Positions 6,690-13,285 are shown, numbered from the stretch's first letter. The stretch: DNA of 14,735 bases from Deltaproteobacteria bacterium (GCA_011051075.1 DREN01000451.1:1-14735); one strand, 5' to 3'. The notes: generated from the letters alone by a model not told the origin. Program-made: numbers and translations.

Positions 6690-7064
6690 TCAGCCGATCA
6701 TATCCTTCAACTTCTTCAGGGGCCTGATTCGGACAACCCTGTGGGCAGGCTTGGCCGGGATTGTCATGGGTTCTTTTGTCTGCGGATTTATTCCTTCTCG
6801 GGCCTTGGTGGCGGATTTCTTTCTGACCTCAATCTTGAAGAGTCCCGGGAAGACCAGTTTGCCGGGACTGCGCTTCTTGATATGGCGCTCGATGAGGATG
6901 GTGAACTCATCGAATACGGATGAGACCTGTTTCTTGCTCAAACCGGTGTTGACCGCAATCTCACTCACCAGCTCGGTTTTGGTCATCGGCTTTCTAACGG
7001 CTGTAATTTTCCTCTTGGCAGGTTTTGCTTCTGCCGGCTTTTTCCCGCTTTTTTTGGCTGCCAT
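6690..7064 (-). CDS. HU/IHF-family DNA-binding protein with lysine-rich N-terminal tail
   Basis: Nucleoid-associated architectural protein of 124 residues. The HU fold starts at about Met27 (MTKTELVSEIAVNTGLSKKQ) and continues through FDEFTILIERHI, the PGLFKIEVRKK strand (73-83) and the DNA-minor-groove arm with AREGINPQTKEP (88-99) and its intercalating proline, to RPLKKLKDMIG. Residues 2-26 form an extra tail rich in Lys, Ala and Pro, resembling histone-H1-like tails and absent from classical 90-residue HU. The ATG at 7064 is set by AAAGGAGAG just upstream. A much longer frame reaching 7181 runs into the promoter region and is rejected. The gene appears monocistronic, with its own promoter upstream and a stem-loop downstream. 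Confidence 0.93.
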   Translation of the reverse strand: MAAKKSGKKPAEAKPAKRKITAVRKPMTKTELVSEIAVNTGLSKKQVSSVFDEFTILIERHIKKRSPGKLVFPGLFKIEVRKKSATKAREGINPQTKEPMTIPAKPAHRVVRIRPLKKLKDMIG

Positions 7065-7162
7065 AGGACTCTCCTTTCTTTGAGAATTGAAGTTTGTGTG
7101 TTCCCTTGCTGAGCAGCTTAACGGCCCAGAAGGCTCAAGAACCAAGCAAGACGATAAGGATA

Positions 7163-7172
7163 CCCAATTGGG
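7163..7172. promoter_or_regulatory. Palindrome near the HU transcription start
   Basis: CCCAATTGGG, a perfect 10-base palindrome, lies at about +1 to +10 of the predicted HU transcript. It could be an operator; the binding protein is unknown. Confidence 0.35.
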
Positions 7173-7179
7173 AAATATC

Positions 7180-7206
7180 AATATAGGGCTTTGACCCCGT
7201 TGTCAA
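7180..7206 (-). promoter_or_regulatory. Candidate promoter of the HU gene
   Basis: On the minus strand a perfect TTGACA (7206-7201) is followed by TATATT (7185-7180) after 15 bases, or by TATTGA after the more usual 17. The leader to the ATG at 7064 is about 110 bases. The rest of the 7065-7290 spacer shows no gene. Confidence 0.5.
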
Positions 7207-7290
7207 CTAAATTCCTCGACTAATCTTAATATATCTGTTTTAGACGTCCATTTCTCCCCCTGATTAAACCGGGACCTGATCAGAGTCGTC

Positions 7291-8454
7291 TCACCCAAAC
7301 CATTTCCCCAGTCGCTCGATGGCCTCGTCCAGGGTCTCATCTTTCTTACAGAAGCAGAACCGTACAAGCTCCCTTCCCCGGCGTCGATTATTCCAGAAGC
7401 ACGAGCACGGTATGGCTGCAACTCCGGCCTTTCCCGGAAGCATGCGGCAGAATTCAACGTCGTCGTCAAACCCCAGACTTCTTATGTCAACTATCAGGTA
7501 GTAGGTTCCCTGAGGCGCATAGACCTTGAACCCCATTTCACTTAAGGCCCCTGAAAGCCGGTCCCGCCTGGTCACATAATCGGATAAGAGTCCCTTGTAA
7601 TATGCGTCAGGGAAACCCATGGCAAAGGCCATGGCCTCCTGCAGCGGGGCCTGACCGCAGAAGGTAATGAACTGATGACTCATGCGCACGGCCCTGGAAA
7701 GCTCTGGAGCCGCAATCACATAGCCCACCTTCCACCCGGTCATGGAAAATGTCTTGGCCGTGGATGAGATCACAAAGGCTCGATCCCTCAGCCCGTCCAC
7801 GTCCAACAGGGTCACGTGCCTCCCGCCGTCGTAGACCAGGTGTTCGTACACCTCGTCGCCGACGGCATAGGCGTCATGTTTTGCGCACAGCCCTCCAATA
7901 AACTGGAGTTCCTCCCGTGAAAAAACCTTGCAGCAGGGGTTTTGAGGGTTGTTTATTATGATGGCCTTTGTCCTTGCCCCGAAGGTCCTGGCCAGCTCTT
8001 CCCTGGGCAAGGCGAATTCAGGGCCTTCCAGAGAAACGTACCTGATGCGCGCATGGGCCATTGCGCTGAGAGGGGGATAGACATCATAGCAGGGTTCAAG
8101 GAGTATCACCTCGTCCCCCGGTTCCAGGATACCTAAAAGGGTGGCGCATAACCCTTCCGTGGCCCCGGAGGTGACCGTCACCTCGGTCTCCGGGTCCACC
8201 TCCACGCCGTAGAATCGTTTCATCTTCCTGGCCACTGCGCGGCGAAGCGCCGGGATACCGTGTGACAGGACGTACTGGTTGGGGCCGCGCAAGATGGCGT
8301 CGGAGGCCCGGGCCCTGATCTCCATGGGCCCATCAAAGTCGGGGAAACCCTGTGATAGGTTTATTGCGCCATGGGTGTTGGCCAGGACGCTCATCTCCGT
8401 GAAGATACTGGTTCCAAAAGGGCGGAGGGCCTCCACCACCAACTCTTTTCCCAT
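7291..8454 (-). CDS. Class I/II PLP-dependent aminotransferase (kynurenine/methionine aminotransferase-like)
   Basis: 387-residue fold-type I aminotransferase. Seen: INLSQGFPDFDGP (31-43), NQYVLSHGIPALRRAVA (59-75), VTSGATEGL (94-102), the PLP-phosphate region, GDEVYEHLVYDG (199-210), the Schiff-base Lys234 in SSTAKTFSMTGWKVGY, and the C-terminal RFCFCKKDETLDEAIERL. The overall pattern resembles the YbdL/kynurenine-aminotransferase group, which acts on methionine, aromatic and related amino acids. An oddity is NNPQNPCCKVF (168-178), where the family normally has Thr-Gly after NP. The ATG at 8454 follows CAGGAGAGAG. It is the last gene of the dehydratase operon, 32 bases after the activator. 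It may make or use the 2-oxo acid that feeds the dehydratase; the substrate cannot be read from sequence. Confidence 0.93.
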   Translation of the reverse strand: MGKELVVEALRPFGTSIFTEMSVLANTHGAINLSQGFPDFDGPMEIRARASDAILRGPNQYVLSHGIPALRRAVARKMKRFYGVEVDPETEVTVTSGATEGLCATLLGILEPGDEVILLEPCYDVYPPLSAMAHARIRYVSLEGPEFALPREELARTFGARTKAIIINNPQNPCCKVFSREELQFIGGLCAKHDAYAVGDEVYEHLVYDGGRHVTLLDVDGLRDRAFVISSTAKTFSMTGWKVGYVIAAPELSRAVRMSHQFITFCGQAPLQEAMAFAMGFPDAYYKGLLSDYVTRRDRLSGALSEMGFKVYAPQGTYYLIVDIRSLGFDDDVEFCRMLPGKAGVAAIPCSCFWNNRRRGRELVRFCFCKKDETLDEAIERLGKWFG

Positions 8455-8486
8455 CTGACTCTCTCCTGCCTGGACCCTGAACCGGT

Positions 8487-9284
8487 TCAGGACAATTCCA
8501 CCGCCTTCTTCGTTGCCAGGAGCGCCGCGCCCAGGGCACCGATGATCTGGGGTTCCCGGTAAACGTGTATGGATCGCCCCAGTTTCTCTTCAATAAGGCC
8601 TACCACACCGCAATTCTTGGCCACGCCCCCGCTCATGGTAACCGCACCATGGATCCCGACGGTCTTCACCATGCTCCATACCCTGTTTACTATGGCCTGG
8701 TGCAGCCCCCGTATGATTTCATTCTTGGGGTGGCTCCTGGCAACCAGGGAAACCACCTCGCTTTCAGCGAAAACAGTGCATACACTGCTGATCCTCACCG
8801 TGCCTTCCCCTTCCAGGGAGAGAGGACCCATATCATCAAGAGCGACCTGGAGTTTGTCCGCCATCACCTCCAGGAAGCGGCCCGTGCCTGCGGCGCATTT
8901 ATCGTTCATTGTGAAATCCAGGACCTTCCCCCCCTCTCCCACACGGATCACCTTGGAGTCCTGGCCCCCGATGTCTATAACCGTGCCCGTATCGGGAAAA
9001 AGGTGGTGGGCACCCTGGGCATGACATGAGATCTCGGTCACCTTCTTGTGGGCAAAGGGTATGGATACCCGTCCGTAACCGGTTGCCACAATACCTTTGA
9101 TCCGGTCTCGAGTGATTCCCGCCTGAGCAAGGGCCTTTTCAAGGGACTCTGAGGCCGCGTCCACGCTGTTGGCCCCTGTCCTGACGATGGAGTAACTGAC
9201 CTGCCCTCCCCCGGCGTCCAGTATTACTGACTCGGTGCTGAGAGACCCCACGTCAATACCTGCAAAATAGTCGCGATCCTTCAT
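8487..9284 (-). CDS. 2-hydroxyacyl-CoA dehydratase activator ATPase (BcrA/BadF/HgdC family)
   Basis: 265-residue ASKHA-fold ATPase that, as a homodimer holding one [4Fe-4S] cluster, fires single electrons into a dehydratase or reductase at the cost of ATP. Seen: the phosphate loop GIDVGSLSTESV (9-20), ATGYGR (67-72), IDIGGQDSK (103-111), the cluster ligands Cys130 in NDKCAAGTGRFLE and Cys169 in SSVCTVFAESEV, and the adenosine-binding region MSGGVAKN (217-224). Length is that of HgdC (about 260). The ATG begins one base after the stop of the upstream dehydratase gene, which implies translational coupling and a shared complex. It needs a low-potential electron donor such as ferredoxin. Only one activator is present, which argues for an HgdABC-type system over class I benzoyl-CoA reductase with its two activator subunits. 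Confidence 0.95.
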   Translation of the reverse strand: MKDRDYFAGIDVGSLSTESVILDAGGGQVSYSIVRTGANSVDAASESLEKALAQAGITRDRIKGIVATGYGRVSIPFAHKKVTEISCHAQGAHHLFPDTGTVIDIGGQDSKVIRVGEGGKVLDFTMNDKCAAGTGRFLEVMADKLQVALDDMGPLSLEGEGTVRISSVCTVFAESEVVSLVARSHPKNEIIRGLHQAIVNRVWSMVKTVGIHGAVTMSGGVAKNCGVVGLIEEKLGRSIHVYREPQIIGALGAALLATKKAVELS

Positions 9285-9285
9285 G

Positions 9286-10599
9286 TCAGTCTTCCAGGCC
9301 TTCGAAAAAGGCCTCCAGGCGAGTGCGCGTCTGCTCTTCTGAATAGGCCCTGAAATCGGTGATGTCCGCGTCTATGATAACGGAAGGGATGCCCAGTCTA
9401 TCCATTAGCAGACGTTTAAGATCGTACTGTCCAACTGAATAGGGCTTGCAGCTCCTGGCTGAATGGATTACCAGACCGTCCACCCTGTACTCTCTGATGA
9501 GCCGCTCCATGAGACCGAGCCGATGGTCAAGGTTGTTGTTGAGCACCACCAGACTGTAAGTCCTGCTCAGGGACTCGAAAGGACTGTCCGAGTCCAGGTG
9601 TGTAATAGTCTCGGCCCAGGCGTTGGTGTAGGTGGCAGTAACAAAGTTCATGCCCTGTTCCGCAAAGAGGTTTGAAAAGTCACGCACCTTGTACCATATG
9701 GCTATATTGTCCCACATGAGCCGCTTTCGCTCATTCTTGACGGCCCCGATACCCCGATCAATCCGATCCTCCAGCTCGGCAAGAAGGGTCTGGTAATAAT
9801 CAAGGGCCACTGGAAGGCCCCTGAGGGAAACGATGGGTGCCAGGTGAATAAAGGCATCAAAGATGGTCATGGGGGCGGGCTGGGTCTTCATGGTGGCGAG
9901 CACCTGACCCCAGGCAAGGGAGGAGTCACGTGCGAGGCCGATGATCTCTTCAAACCTGCGGCTGTTAAAAGGTTTCCCTGATACCTCTTCCAGTACCGGG
10001 ATCATCTCTTCCAGCTGGCGTACCATATAGGAGACGTCCCCGTTAGTGATCTCCTGAAAGTTGTAGGGGGTGTCGAAAAGAAGAAGGGGAATCTTCAAGC
10101 GATGGGCCAGGACCCTGTACCAGTAAACCACGGTCTGGCAGATATTGTTTGACGCGAAAAGGAGATCGGGTCTGGGCAGTCTGCCCACCGGGGTCTTTCC
10201 CGATAGCGAATGACCTATATCGATGCGGGCATAGGAGCAGAGATCCTGATGGTAGCCATGCTCCTCAGCCACGGAGCAGAGATCGGGCCCCATCCTCTGG
10301 GCCCCGCACAGGGCACCGTGGTTCTCGGGGTATATGGTGTAGAAGTCAAAGGGCCGAAGGAGTTCCACCGGGGCACCGCTTGTGACCCATGCCACGGGCC
10401 TGGCCCCTTGCGCGTACCGGGCGAGGAGATAATGCCTGGTCATGATCTCCTTGAGCCGAGAGGCGCATTTGAGCGGCGGGCCGAAAAAGGGCCTGGGCCT
10501 GGACCGGCCCTTCTTCCTGCGCCTGCCCGCCGCTCTCATAAGCGCAGGCGCGCCTATCTCCTTCATGAAACTATAACGGATTTTTCCTGTCAACGGCAC
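9286..10599 (-). CDS. 2-hydroxyacyl-CoA dehydratase subunit (HgdB/BcrB-like), larger subunit
   Basis: About 437 residues, 2-hydroxyacyl-CoA dehydratase D-component family, a [4Fe-4S] subunit that receives the activated electron. Seen: YTIYPENHGALCGAQRMG (88-104), candidate cluster ligands Cys121 (DLCSYAR), Cys154 (SNNICQTV) and Cys384 (HSARSCKPYS), and the C-terminal IPSVIIDADITDFRAYSEEQ region with R-TRLEAFFE at the end, all typical of the family. The reaction would be syn-elimination of water from a 2-hydroxyacyl-CoA, or ring/enoyl reduction; the substrate is unknown. The start is uncertain: GTG at 10599 has GGTGGA upstream, while ATGs at 10566 and 10539 lack a clear site. Residues 22-37 are unusually rich in Arg/Lys and Pro. 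It is 61 bases downstream of its partner subunit, with a repeat in the gap. Confidence 0.9.
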   Translation of the reverse strand: MPLTGKIRYSFMKEIGAPALMRAAGRRRKKGRSRPRPFFGPPLKCASRLKEIMTRHYLLARYAQGARPVAWVTSGAPVELLRPFDFYTIYPENHGALCGAQRMGPDLCSVAEEHGYHQDLCSYARIDIGHSLSGKTPVGRLPRPDLLFASNNICQTVVYWYRVLAHRLKIPLLLFDTPYNFQEITNGDVSYMVRQLEEMIPVLEEVSGKPFNSRRFEEIIGLARDSSLAWGQVLATMKTQPAPMTIFDAFIHLAPIVSLRGLPVALDYYQTLLAELEDRIDRGIGAVKNERKRLMWDNIAIWYKVRDFSNLFAEQGMNFVTATYTNAWAETITHLDSDSPFESLSRTYSLVVLNNNLDHRLGLMERLIREYRVDGLVIHSARSCKPYSVGQYDLKRLLMDRLGIPSVIIDADITDFRAYSEEQTRTRLEAFFEGLED

Positions 10600-10624
10600 G
10601 TCAAATCCACCGGTTGCTGTTTTT

Positions 10625-10648
10625 CTTTGCGGACTTTGCGGCTTTGAG
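10625..10648. repeat. CTTTGCGG repeat inside the dehydratase operon
   Basis: Contains CTTTGCGGACTTTGCGG followed by CTTTGAG, a direct iteration related to the arms of the hairpin at 4645-4702. It occupies most of the 61-base gap between the two dehydratase subunit genes. Confidence 0.6.
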
Positions 10649-10660
10649 TGAGACCTTACT

Positions 10661-11734
10661 TCAACTTATCATCTCCACAAAGGCCTCTACTCTGGTGGTC
10701 AACTGGCCGGTCAGGCCCTGATTCAGGTCAACATCGACCATCAGGGTTGCCACCCCTGCCGCCTTTATTGCCGCGGCCATCTCAGGCAGATCGAACAGTT
10801 CGGGCTCACAGAACTTCACCAAATAAAATATAACACCCTTTGCCCCACTTTCTTCAACCTTCCTCAGGATCTGATTAATTCGTTCTTCGATTGGCGACGC
10901 CTTTGTGGTGCACGGAGGCATGGTAAGATAGGCCTCTGTGAGGGTCTCAAAGGGGTCATCCACCAAGACCGGTTTCAGGGGCAGCCGTCGTCCGCAGTTG
11001 ATAAGATCATCGTCCGCCACCCTGACCCCGAGCCCGTCTAAAAGCTCCAGGATCTCAGGGGGGTTGGGAAGGACCCCGCTCATGATTACGGCTGGACCTT
11101 CAGCCTGACCAGACCTGTGTCTTTCCATAAAATCGTTTAGCACCGGAATAAAATCCTCAGGAAGAAGGTACTCACCCTGGCGGATGGTGCGGTAAAAATC
11201 GGCATTGGAAGCGGTCAGCCCCCCATTCCTCCTCAGGCGGTAAATCTCCCCGAGCAAAAGGGCCAGATCGTGTCCCTGTTTCACCCTGCCCTTCAGGTCA
11301 TCCCTGTCAAGGGGGCCAAGATCGATCTCAAGGCGGGACACAAGGGACTTGAGCTGTTCCAAATAGTAGGCACGGGAAGACTCCCGGTAAGGGGCCTTTG
11401 GATGATAAAAGAAGTAGCAGGGTTTGTTCAGTCCCAGGTAATCGAAAACAATGGACGCCAGGTTCTGGATGGAATCACAGGTATGGGGGAATAGGAACCC
11501 ATTCAGGATATCTCCCTTTCCCTGGAGAATAAGCTCCAGGCCGAGCCTGACCACCGAACAGATATAGGGTTGAAGGTGAGAGTTGGCCCCTGTAATTTCA
11601 AGGGGAGGATCCCAGATCTCCACTGGTACGGCGTTGAAGGCCCAGAGGATTTCCCTTGGGTAGTGGGCAGGAAACACACCGATCAGGCTCTTTCCCCGGT
11701 CTTTCTGCGTGGCGAGGTATTCTGTGCGCGTCAT
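10661..11734 (-). CDS. 2-hydroxyacyl-CoA dehydratase subunit (HgdA/BcrC-like), smaller subunit
   Basis: 357-residue member of the 2-hydroxyacyl-CoA dehydratase D-component family and the first gene of its operon. Seen: GVFPAHYPREILWAFNAVP (19-37), which matches the family's entry strand and helix; three candidate [4Fe-4S] ligands, Cys59 in QPYICSVVR, Cys86 in FPHTCDSIQN and Cys309 in LVKFCEPELFDLP; and the closing region VATLMVDVDLNQG (328-340). It differs strongly from the 437-residue subunit, so the pair should form a heterodimer like HgdA-HgdB rather than the single-chain double-cubane proteins. No CoA-transferase, 2-hydroxyacid dehydrogenase or acyl-CoA dehydrogenase lies in the window. 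The ATG at 11734 has only a weak upstream purine stretch. Confidence 0.9.
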   Translation of the reverse strand: MTRTEYLATQKDRGKSLIGVFPAHYPREILWAFNAVPVEIWDPPLEITGANSHLQPYICSVVRLGLELILQGKGDILNGFLFPHTCDSIQNLASIVFDYLGLNKPCYFFYHPKAPYRESSRAYYLEQLKSLVSRLEIDLGPLDRDDLKGRVKQGHDLALLLGEIYRLRRNGGLTASNADFYRTIRQGEYLLPEDFIPVLNDFMERHRSGQAEGPAVIMSGVLPNPPEILELLDGLGVRVADDDLINCGRRLPLKPVLVDDPFETLTEAYLTMPPCTTKASPIEERINQILRKVEESGAKGVIFYLVKFCEPELFDLPEMAAAIKAAGVATLMVDVDLNQGLTGQLTTRVEAFVEMIS

Positions 11735-11763
11735 CAGGGGGCCATTTCCAAAGAGATATTAGG

Positions 11764-11883
11764 GTTTCAGATAAAGGTTTTGGCAAGGCCAGAGGGAGGA
11801 ATCGGAGTAAGTCGTACCCATAGTACGTCGTCGACGATTCCGACCGATAACGCAGTCCAAAATCTTTATCTGGAAGCCTATAG
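11764..11883 (+). repeat. 120-bp structured repeat, copy A
   Basis: Matches 14614-14733 on the opposite strand at 117 of 120 positions. The ends are inverted repeats: 11765-11783 against 11857-11875, 17 of 19 matching. The centre holds GTAC pairs (11814-11817 and 11823-11826) and the perfect palindrome TCGTCGACGA (11828-11837). It lies in the predicted 5' leader of the dehydratase operon. It has no transposase and no plausible gene, although frames are open through it. It looks like a MITE-like or dispersed intergenic element. Confidence 0.9.
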
Positions 11884-11931
11884 CCGGCGTACCGCAGGAC
11901 CAGGCCTCTTAATATCAGGCCGGTAAGGGAA

Positions 11932-11960
11932 TCTATAGGGGATATGCCGTGGCGTGTCAA
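11932..11960 (-). promoter_or_regulatory. Sigma-70-like promoter of the dehydratase-aminotransferase operon
   Basis: On the minus strand, TTGACA (11960-11955) is followed after exactly 17 bases by TATAGA (11937-11932, four of six consensus bases). The start would be near 11925, so the transcript would carry a leader of about 190 bases that includes repeat copy A before the ATG at 11734. Confidence 0.65.
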
Positions 11961-11979
11961 GCTAATATGAACTTGACAC
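11954..11979. promoter_or_regulatory. Operator-like dyad spanning two back-to-back -35 boxes
   Basis: GTGTCAAG (11954-11961) and CTTGACAC (11972-11979) are perfect inverted copies around a 10-base centre. Each arm contains a TTGACA on its own strand. A dimeric regulator bound here would cover both -35 boxes. Confidence 0.6.
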
Positions 11980-12001
11980 CCCCCTCCCTTTCCCATATTT
12001 A
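11973..12001 (+). promoter_or_regulatory. Candidate plus-strand promoter for the DUF202-plsC-M20 genes
   Basis: TTGACA (11973-11978), a 17-base pyrimidine-rich spacer, then TATTTA (11996-12001), which matches only three of six consensus bases. The -35 is perfect but the -10 is weak, so activity may need an activator. Confidence 0.4.
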
Positions 12002-12116
12002 TCATGATCCGGGCAAGGCTTGGCGACCATGCTCGGCCCACGGGGGTAATTTAAGGCCTGATAGGGAGTATCGCCTGATTCTTGACGTATGGATGAGGGG
12101 TGAGATTAAGACGACT

Positions 12117-12134
12117 GTGCGGCTGAAGCCGCAC
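12117..12134. repeat. REP-like hairpin, copy 2
   Basis: A perfect 7-base stem, GTGCGGC with GCCGCAC, is closed by TGAA. It shares the core and the downstream CCTNCCTT flank with the copy at 6553-6580, in the same orientation. It lies 40 bases before the DUF202 gene. Confidence 0.65.
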
Positions 12135-12174
12135 CTACCTTAACGCCGTTTCCGGAGGGGCCTTATCTTAGATA

Positions 12175-12612
12175 ATGCCATGTTATCTATCTGGTAAAGA
12201 TCGGGGAATGCGCCCGCCTGATACGATCGATGACCCCTCCACAGTGTTGGGACCCTTGAGGCATAGAGACTTCAGAGTCATGAAAGCCCACCTGCAGACA
12301 TCCGAGAAAAAAGAGGCTCCACCCCTGCTGGGAGAAAGCGTTTATATCAGGGACCGTCTTGCCGAGTACCGTACAGGCCTTGCACTCAAAAGGACCCTGC
12401 TATCATACTTCCGCACCGCCCTGGCCTTTTTCGGAGGAGGACTGGCCATGATAAAGTTCTCCGGTCATCCCCTTGCCACAATACTCGGATGGAGCCTCCT
12501 CCCCGCAGGCGTCACCATTCTCGTCCAGGGATGTCTTGTTTATATGAGAATGAAGCGGGCACTGGAAAAGGAGCAGGAAATAGCGGACAGGGCCGAGCGG
12601 GGGGAGCTGTAA
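12175..12612 (+). CDS. DUF202-family small membrane protein
   Basis: 145 residues as called. The DUF202 hallmark is seen at about 57-95: YIRDRLAEYRTGLALKRT followed by LLSYFRTALAFFGGGLAMIKF, which resembles the family's RTxLAWxRTALAL core. Two hydrophobic segments (about 78-96 and 101-123) should cross the membrane, and the C-terminus is a charged helix (MKRALEKEQEIADRAERGEL). DUF202 proteins have no established biochemical role. The start is uncertain: ATG at 12175 has GGAGG unusually far upstream. ATG at 12280 (Met36) would give a 110-residue protein, closer to family size. It is 24 bases upstream of the plsC-like gene, suggesting a shared transcript. Confidence 0.75.
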   Translation: MPCYLSGKDRGMRPPDTIDDPSTVLGPLRHRDFRVMKAHLQTSEKKEAPPLLGESVYIRDRLAEYRTGLALKRTLLSYFRTALAFFGGGLAMIKFSGHPLATILGWSLLPAGVTILVQGCLVYMRMKRALEKEQEIADRAERGEL

Positions 12613-12618
12613 AACTTT

Positions 12619-12627
12619 GGGGGGGGG
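12619..12627 (+). repeat. G9 homopolymer tract ahead of plsC-like gene
   Basis: Nine consecutive G residues lie between the DUF202 stop and the GTG start at 12637, directly before GAAGTTAAAG. Such tracts are prone to slippage and to sequencing error. Confidence 0.8.
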
Positions 12628-12636
12628 AAGTTAAAG

Positions 12637-13245
12637 GTGCTGGGAAGAAAGGAGTGGCTGTGCCTGTTCATGAGGGAGCTCACAAGGGTTGTGTTCTTGC
12701 TTTTTTACCGGATGGAGACAGAGGGTGAGCACCATCTCCCCAGGGAAAGGGCCTTTATACTCCTGCCAAAACACCAGTGCTGGCAGGACATCCCCATAAT
12801 AACCCTTGCTACGCCAAGGCACCTTTACTACATCGCCAAGCATGAACTCTTCCAGAACCCGATTTCAAACCGGTTCCTGAAGGCCCTTGGAGGGATCCCT
12901 CTGAACCGGGAGCGCCCGCTTGAGAGCAGGAACTCCATCAGGGCCATGATCAAGTTTTTAGAAGGGGGAGAGGGCCTGGTGCTCTTCCCCGAAGGGACCT
13001 ACTACAGGAACAGGATGGGGCCTGGAAAGAGAGGAATGGTGAGGCTGCTTGTTTCCAGGTTATCCTTGCCACTCATACCCGCGGGGATCAGCTACAGGAG
13101 GAGGGGATTGAGGATTCTTGCCCGGATCTCTTTTGGAAGACCCATACTCCCCGACAGGGAGACCACGCCCCAGGAGATGCTTGAGGCCGTTATGGGAGAG
13201 ATAGCCCGCCTATCGGGCCTGGGATGCACAAGGCCCAAGGCGTAA
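12637..13245 (+). CDS. PlsC-type 1-acyl-sn-glycerol-3-phosphate acyltransferase family protein
   Basis: 202-residue acyltransferase of the LPLAT/PlsC family, probably adding the second acyl chain to lysophosphatidate at the inner membrane. Motifs seen in order: HQCWQD (46-51), the catalytic HX4D; GGIPLNRERP (85-94); LFPEGTYYRNR (116-126), the acyl-acceptor motif; and LIPAGIS (146-152). A short N-terminal hydrophobic helix (about 14-24) is consistent with membrane association. The start is a GTG at 12637 with a G-rich stretch upstream; ATG at 12670 would remove 11 residues. The last residues (CTRPKA) are encoded by the start of a heptamer repeat at 13230. Its exact acyl acceptor is not determined by sequence, so other lysophospholipid or glycolipid acyltransferase roles remain possible. 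Confidence 0.9.
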   Translation: MLGRKEWLCLFMRELTRVVFLLFYRMETEGEHHLPRERAFILLPKHQCWQDIPIITLATPRHLYYIAKHELFQNPISNRFLKALGGIPLNRERPLESRNSIRAMIKFLEGGEGLVLFPEGTYYRNRMGPGKRGMVRLLVSRLSLPLIPAGISYRRRGLRILARISFGRPILPDRETTPQEMLEAVMGEIARLSGLGCTRPKA

Positions 13246-13285
13246 GGTACAAGGCCCAGGGCTCAAGGCGCAGGGCGTAAGGAAA
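13230..13285 (+). repeat. Tandem 7-bp repeat, eight degenerate units
   Basis: Eight in-phase heptamers run from 13230: AAGGCCC, AAGGCGT, AAGGTAC, AAGGCCC, AGGGCTC, AAGGCGC, AGGGCGT and AAGGAAA; consensus about ARGGCNY. The array starts inside the 3' end of the plsC-like gene and contains its stop codon (13243-13245). Confidence 0.85.

Larger units (their letters stand above)
11735..12174. other. Gene-free divergent control region of 440 bases
   Basis: Holds the 120-bp repeat copy A, the divergent promoter/dyad block at 11932-12001, and the second REP-like hairpin. No coding frame here carries a recognisable domain; the frames through the repeat are identical in both copies only because the DNA is repeated. 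Confidence 0.7.

Noticed and set aside
6690..7181. Longer HU product starting at 7181
   Set aside because: The extra 39 residues are encoded by the leader, and AAAGGAGAG directly precedes the ATG at 7064.
7261..7290. Terminator after the aminotransferase gene
   Set aside because: Only a short CTGATCAG palindrome and weak arms are seen, with no stable stem followed by a T tract.
8487..11734. Class I ATP-dependent benzoyl-CoA reductase (BcrABCD)
   Set aside because: Only one activator-type subunit is present instead of two, and no ferredoxin or ring-cleavage genes are nearby; a 2-hydroxyacyl-CoA dehydratase-like system fits better, although a reductase role is not excluded.
11570..11926. Open frame sharing an identical peptide stretch with a frame at 14229-14723
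   Set aside because: The shared peptide comes only from the 120-bp DNA repeat; the remainder runs antisense to real genes, so no protein is implied.
13230..13285. CRISPR-like array
   Set aside because: The units are contiguous 7-mers with no spacers; this is a simple tandem repeat.
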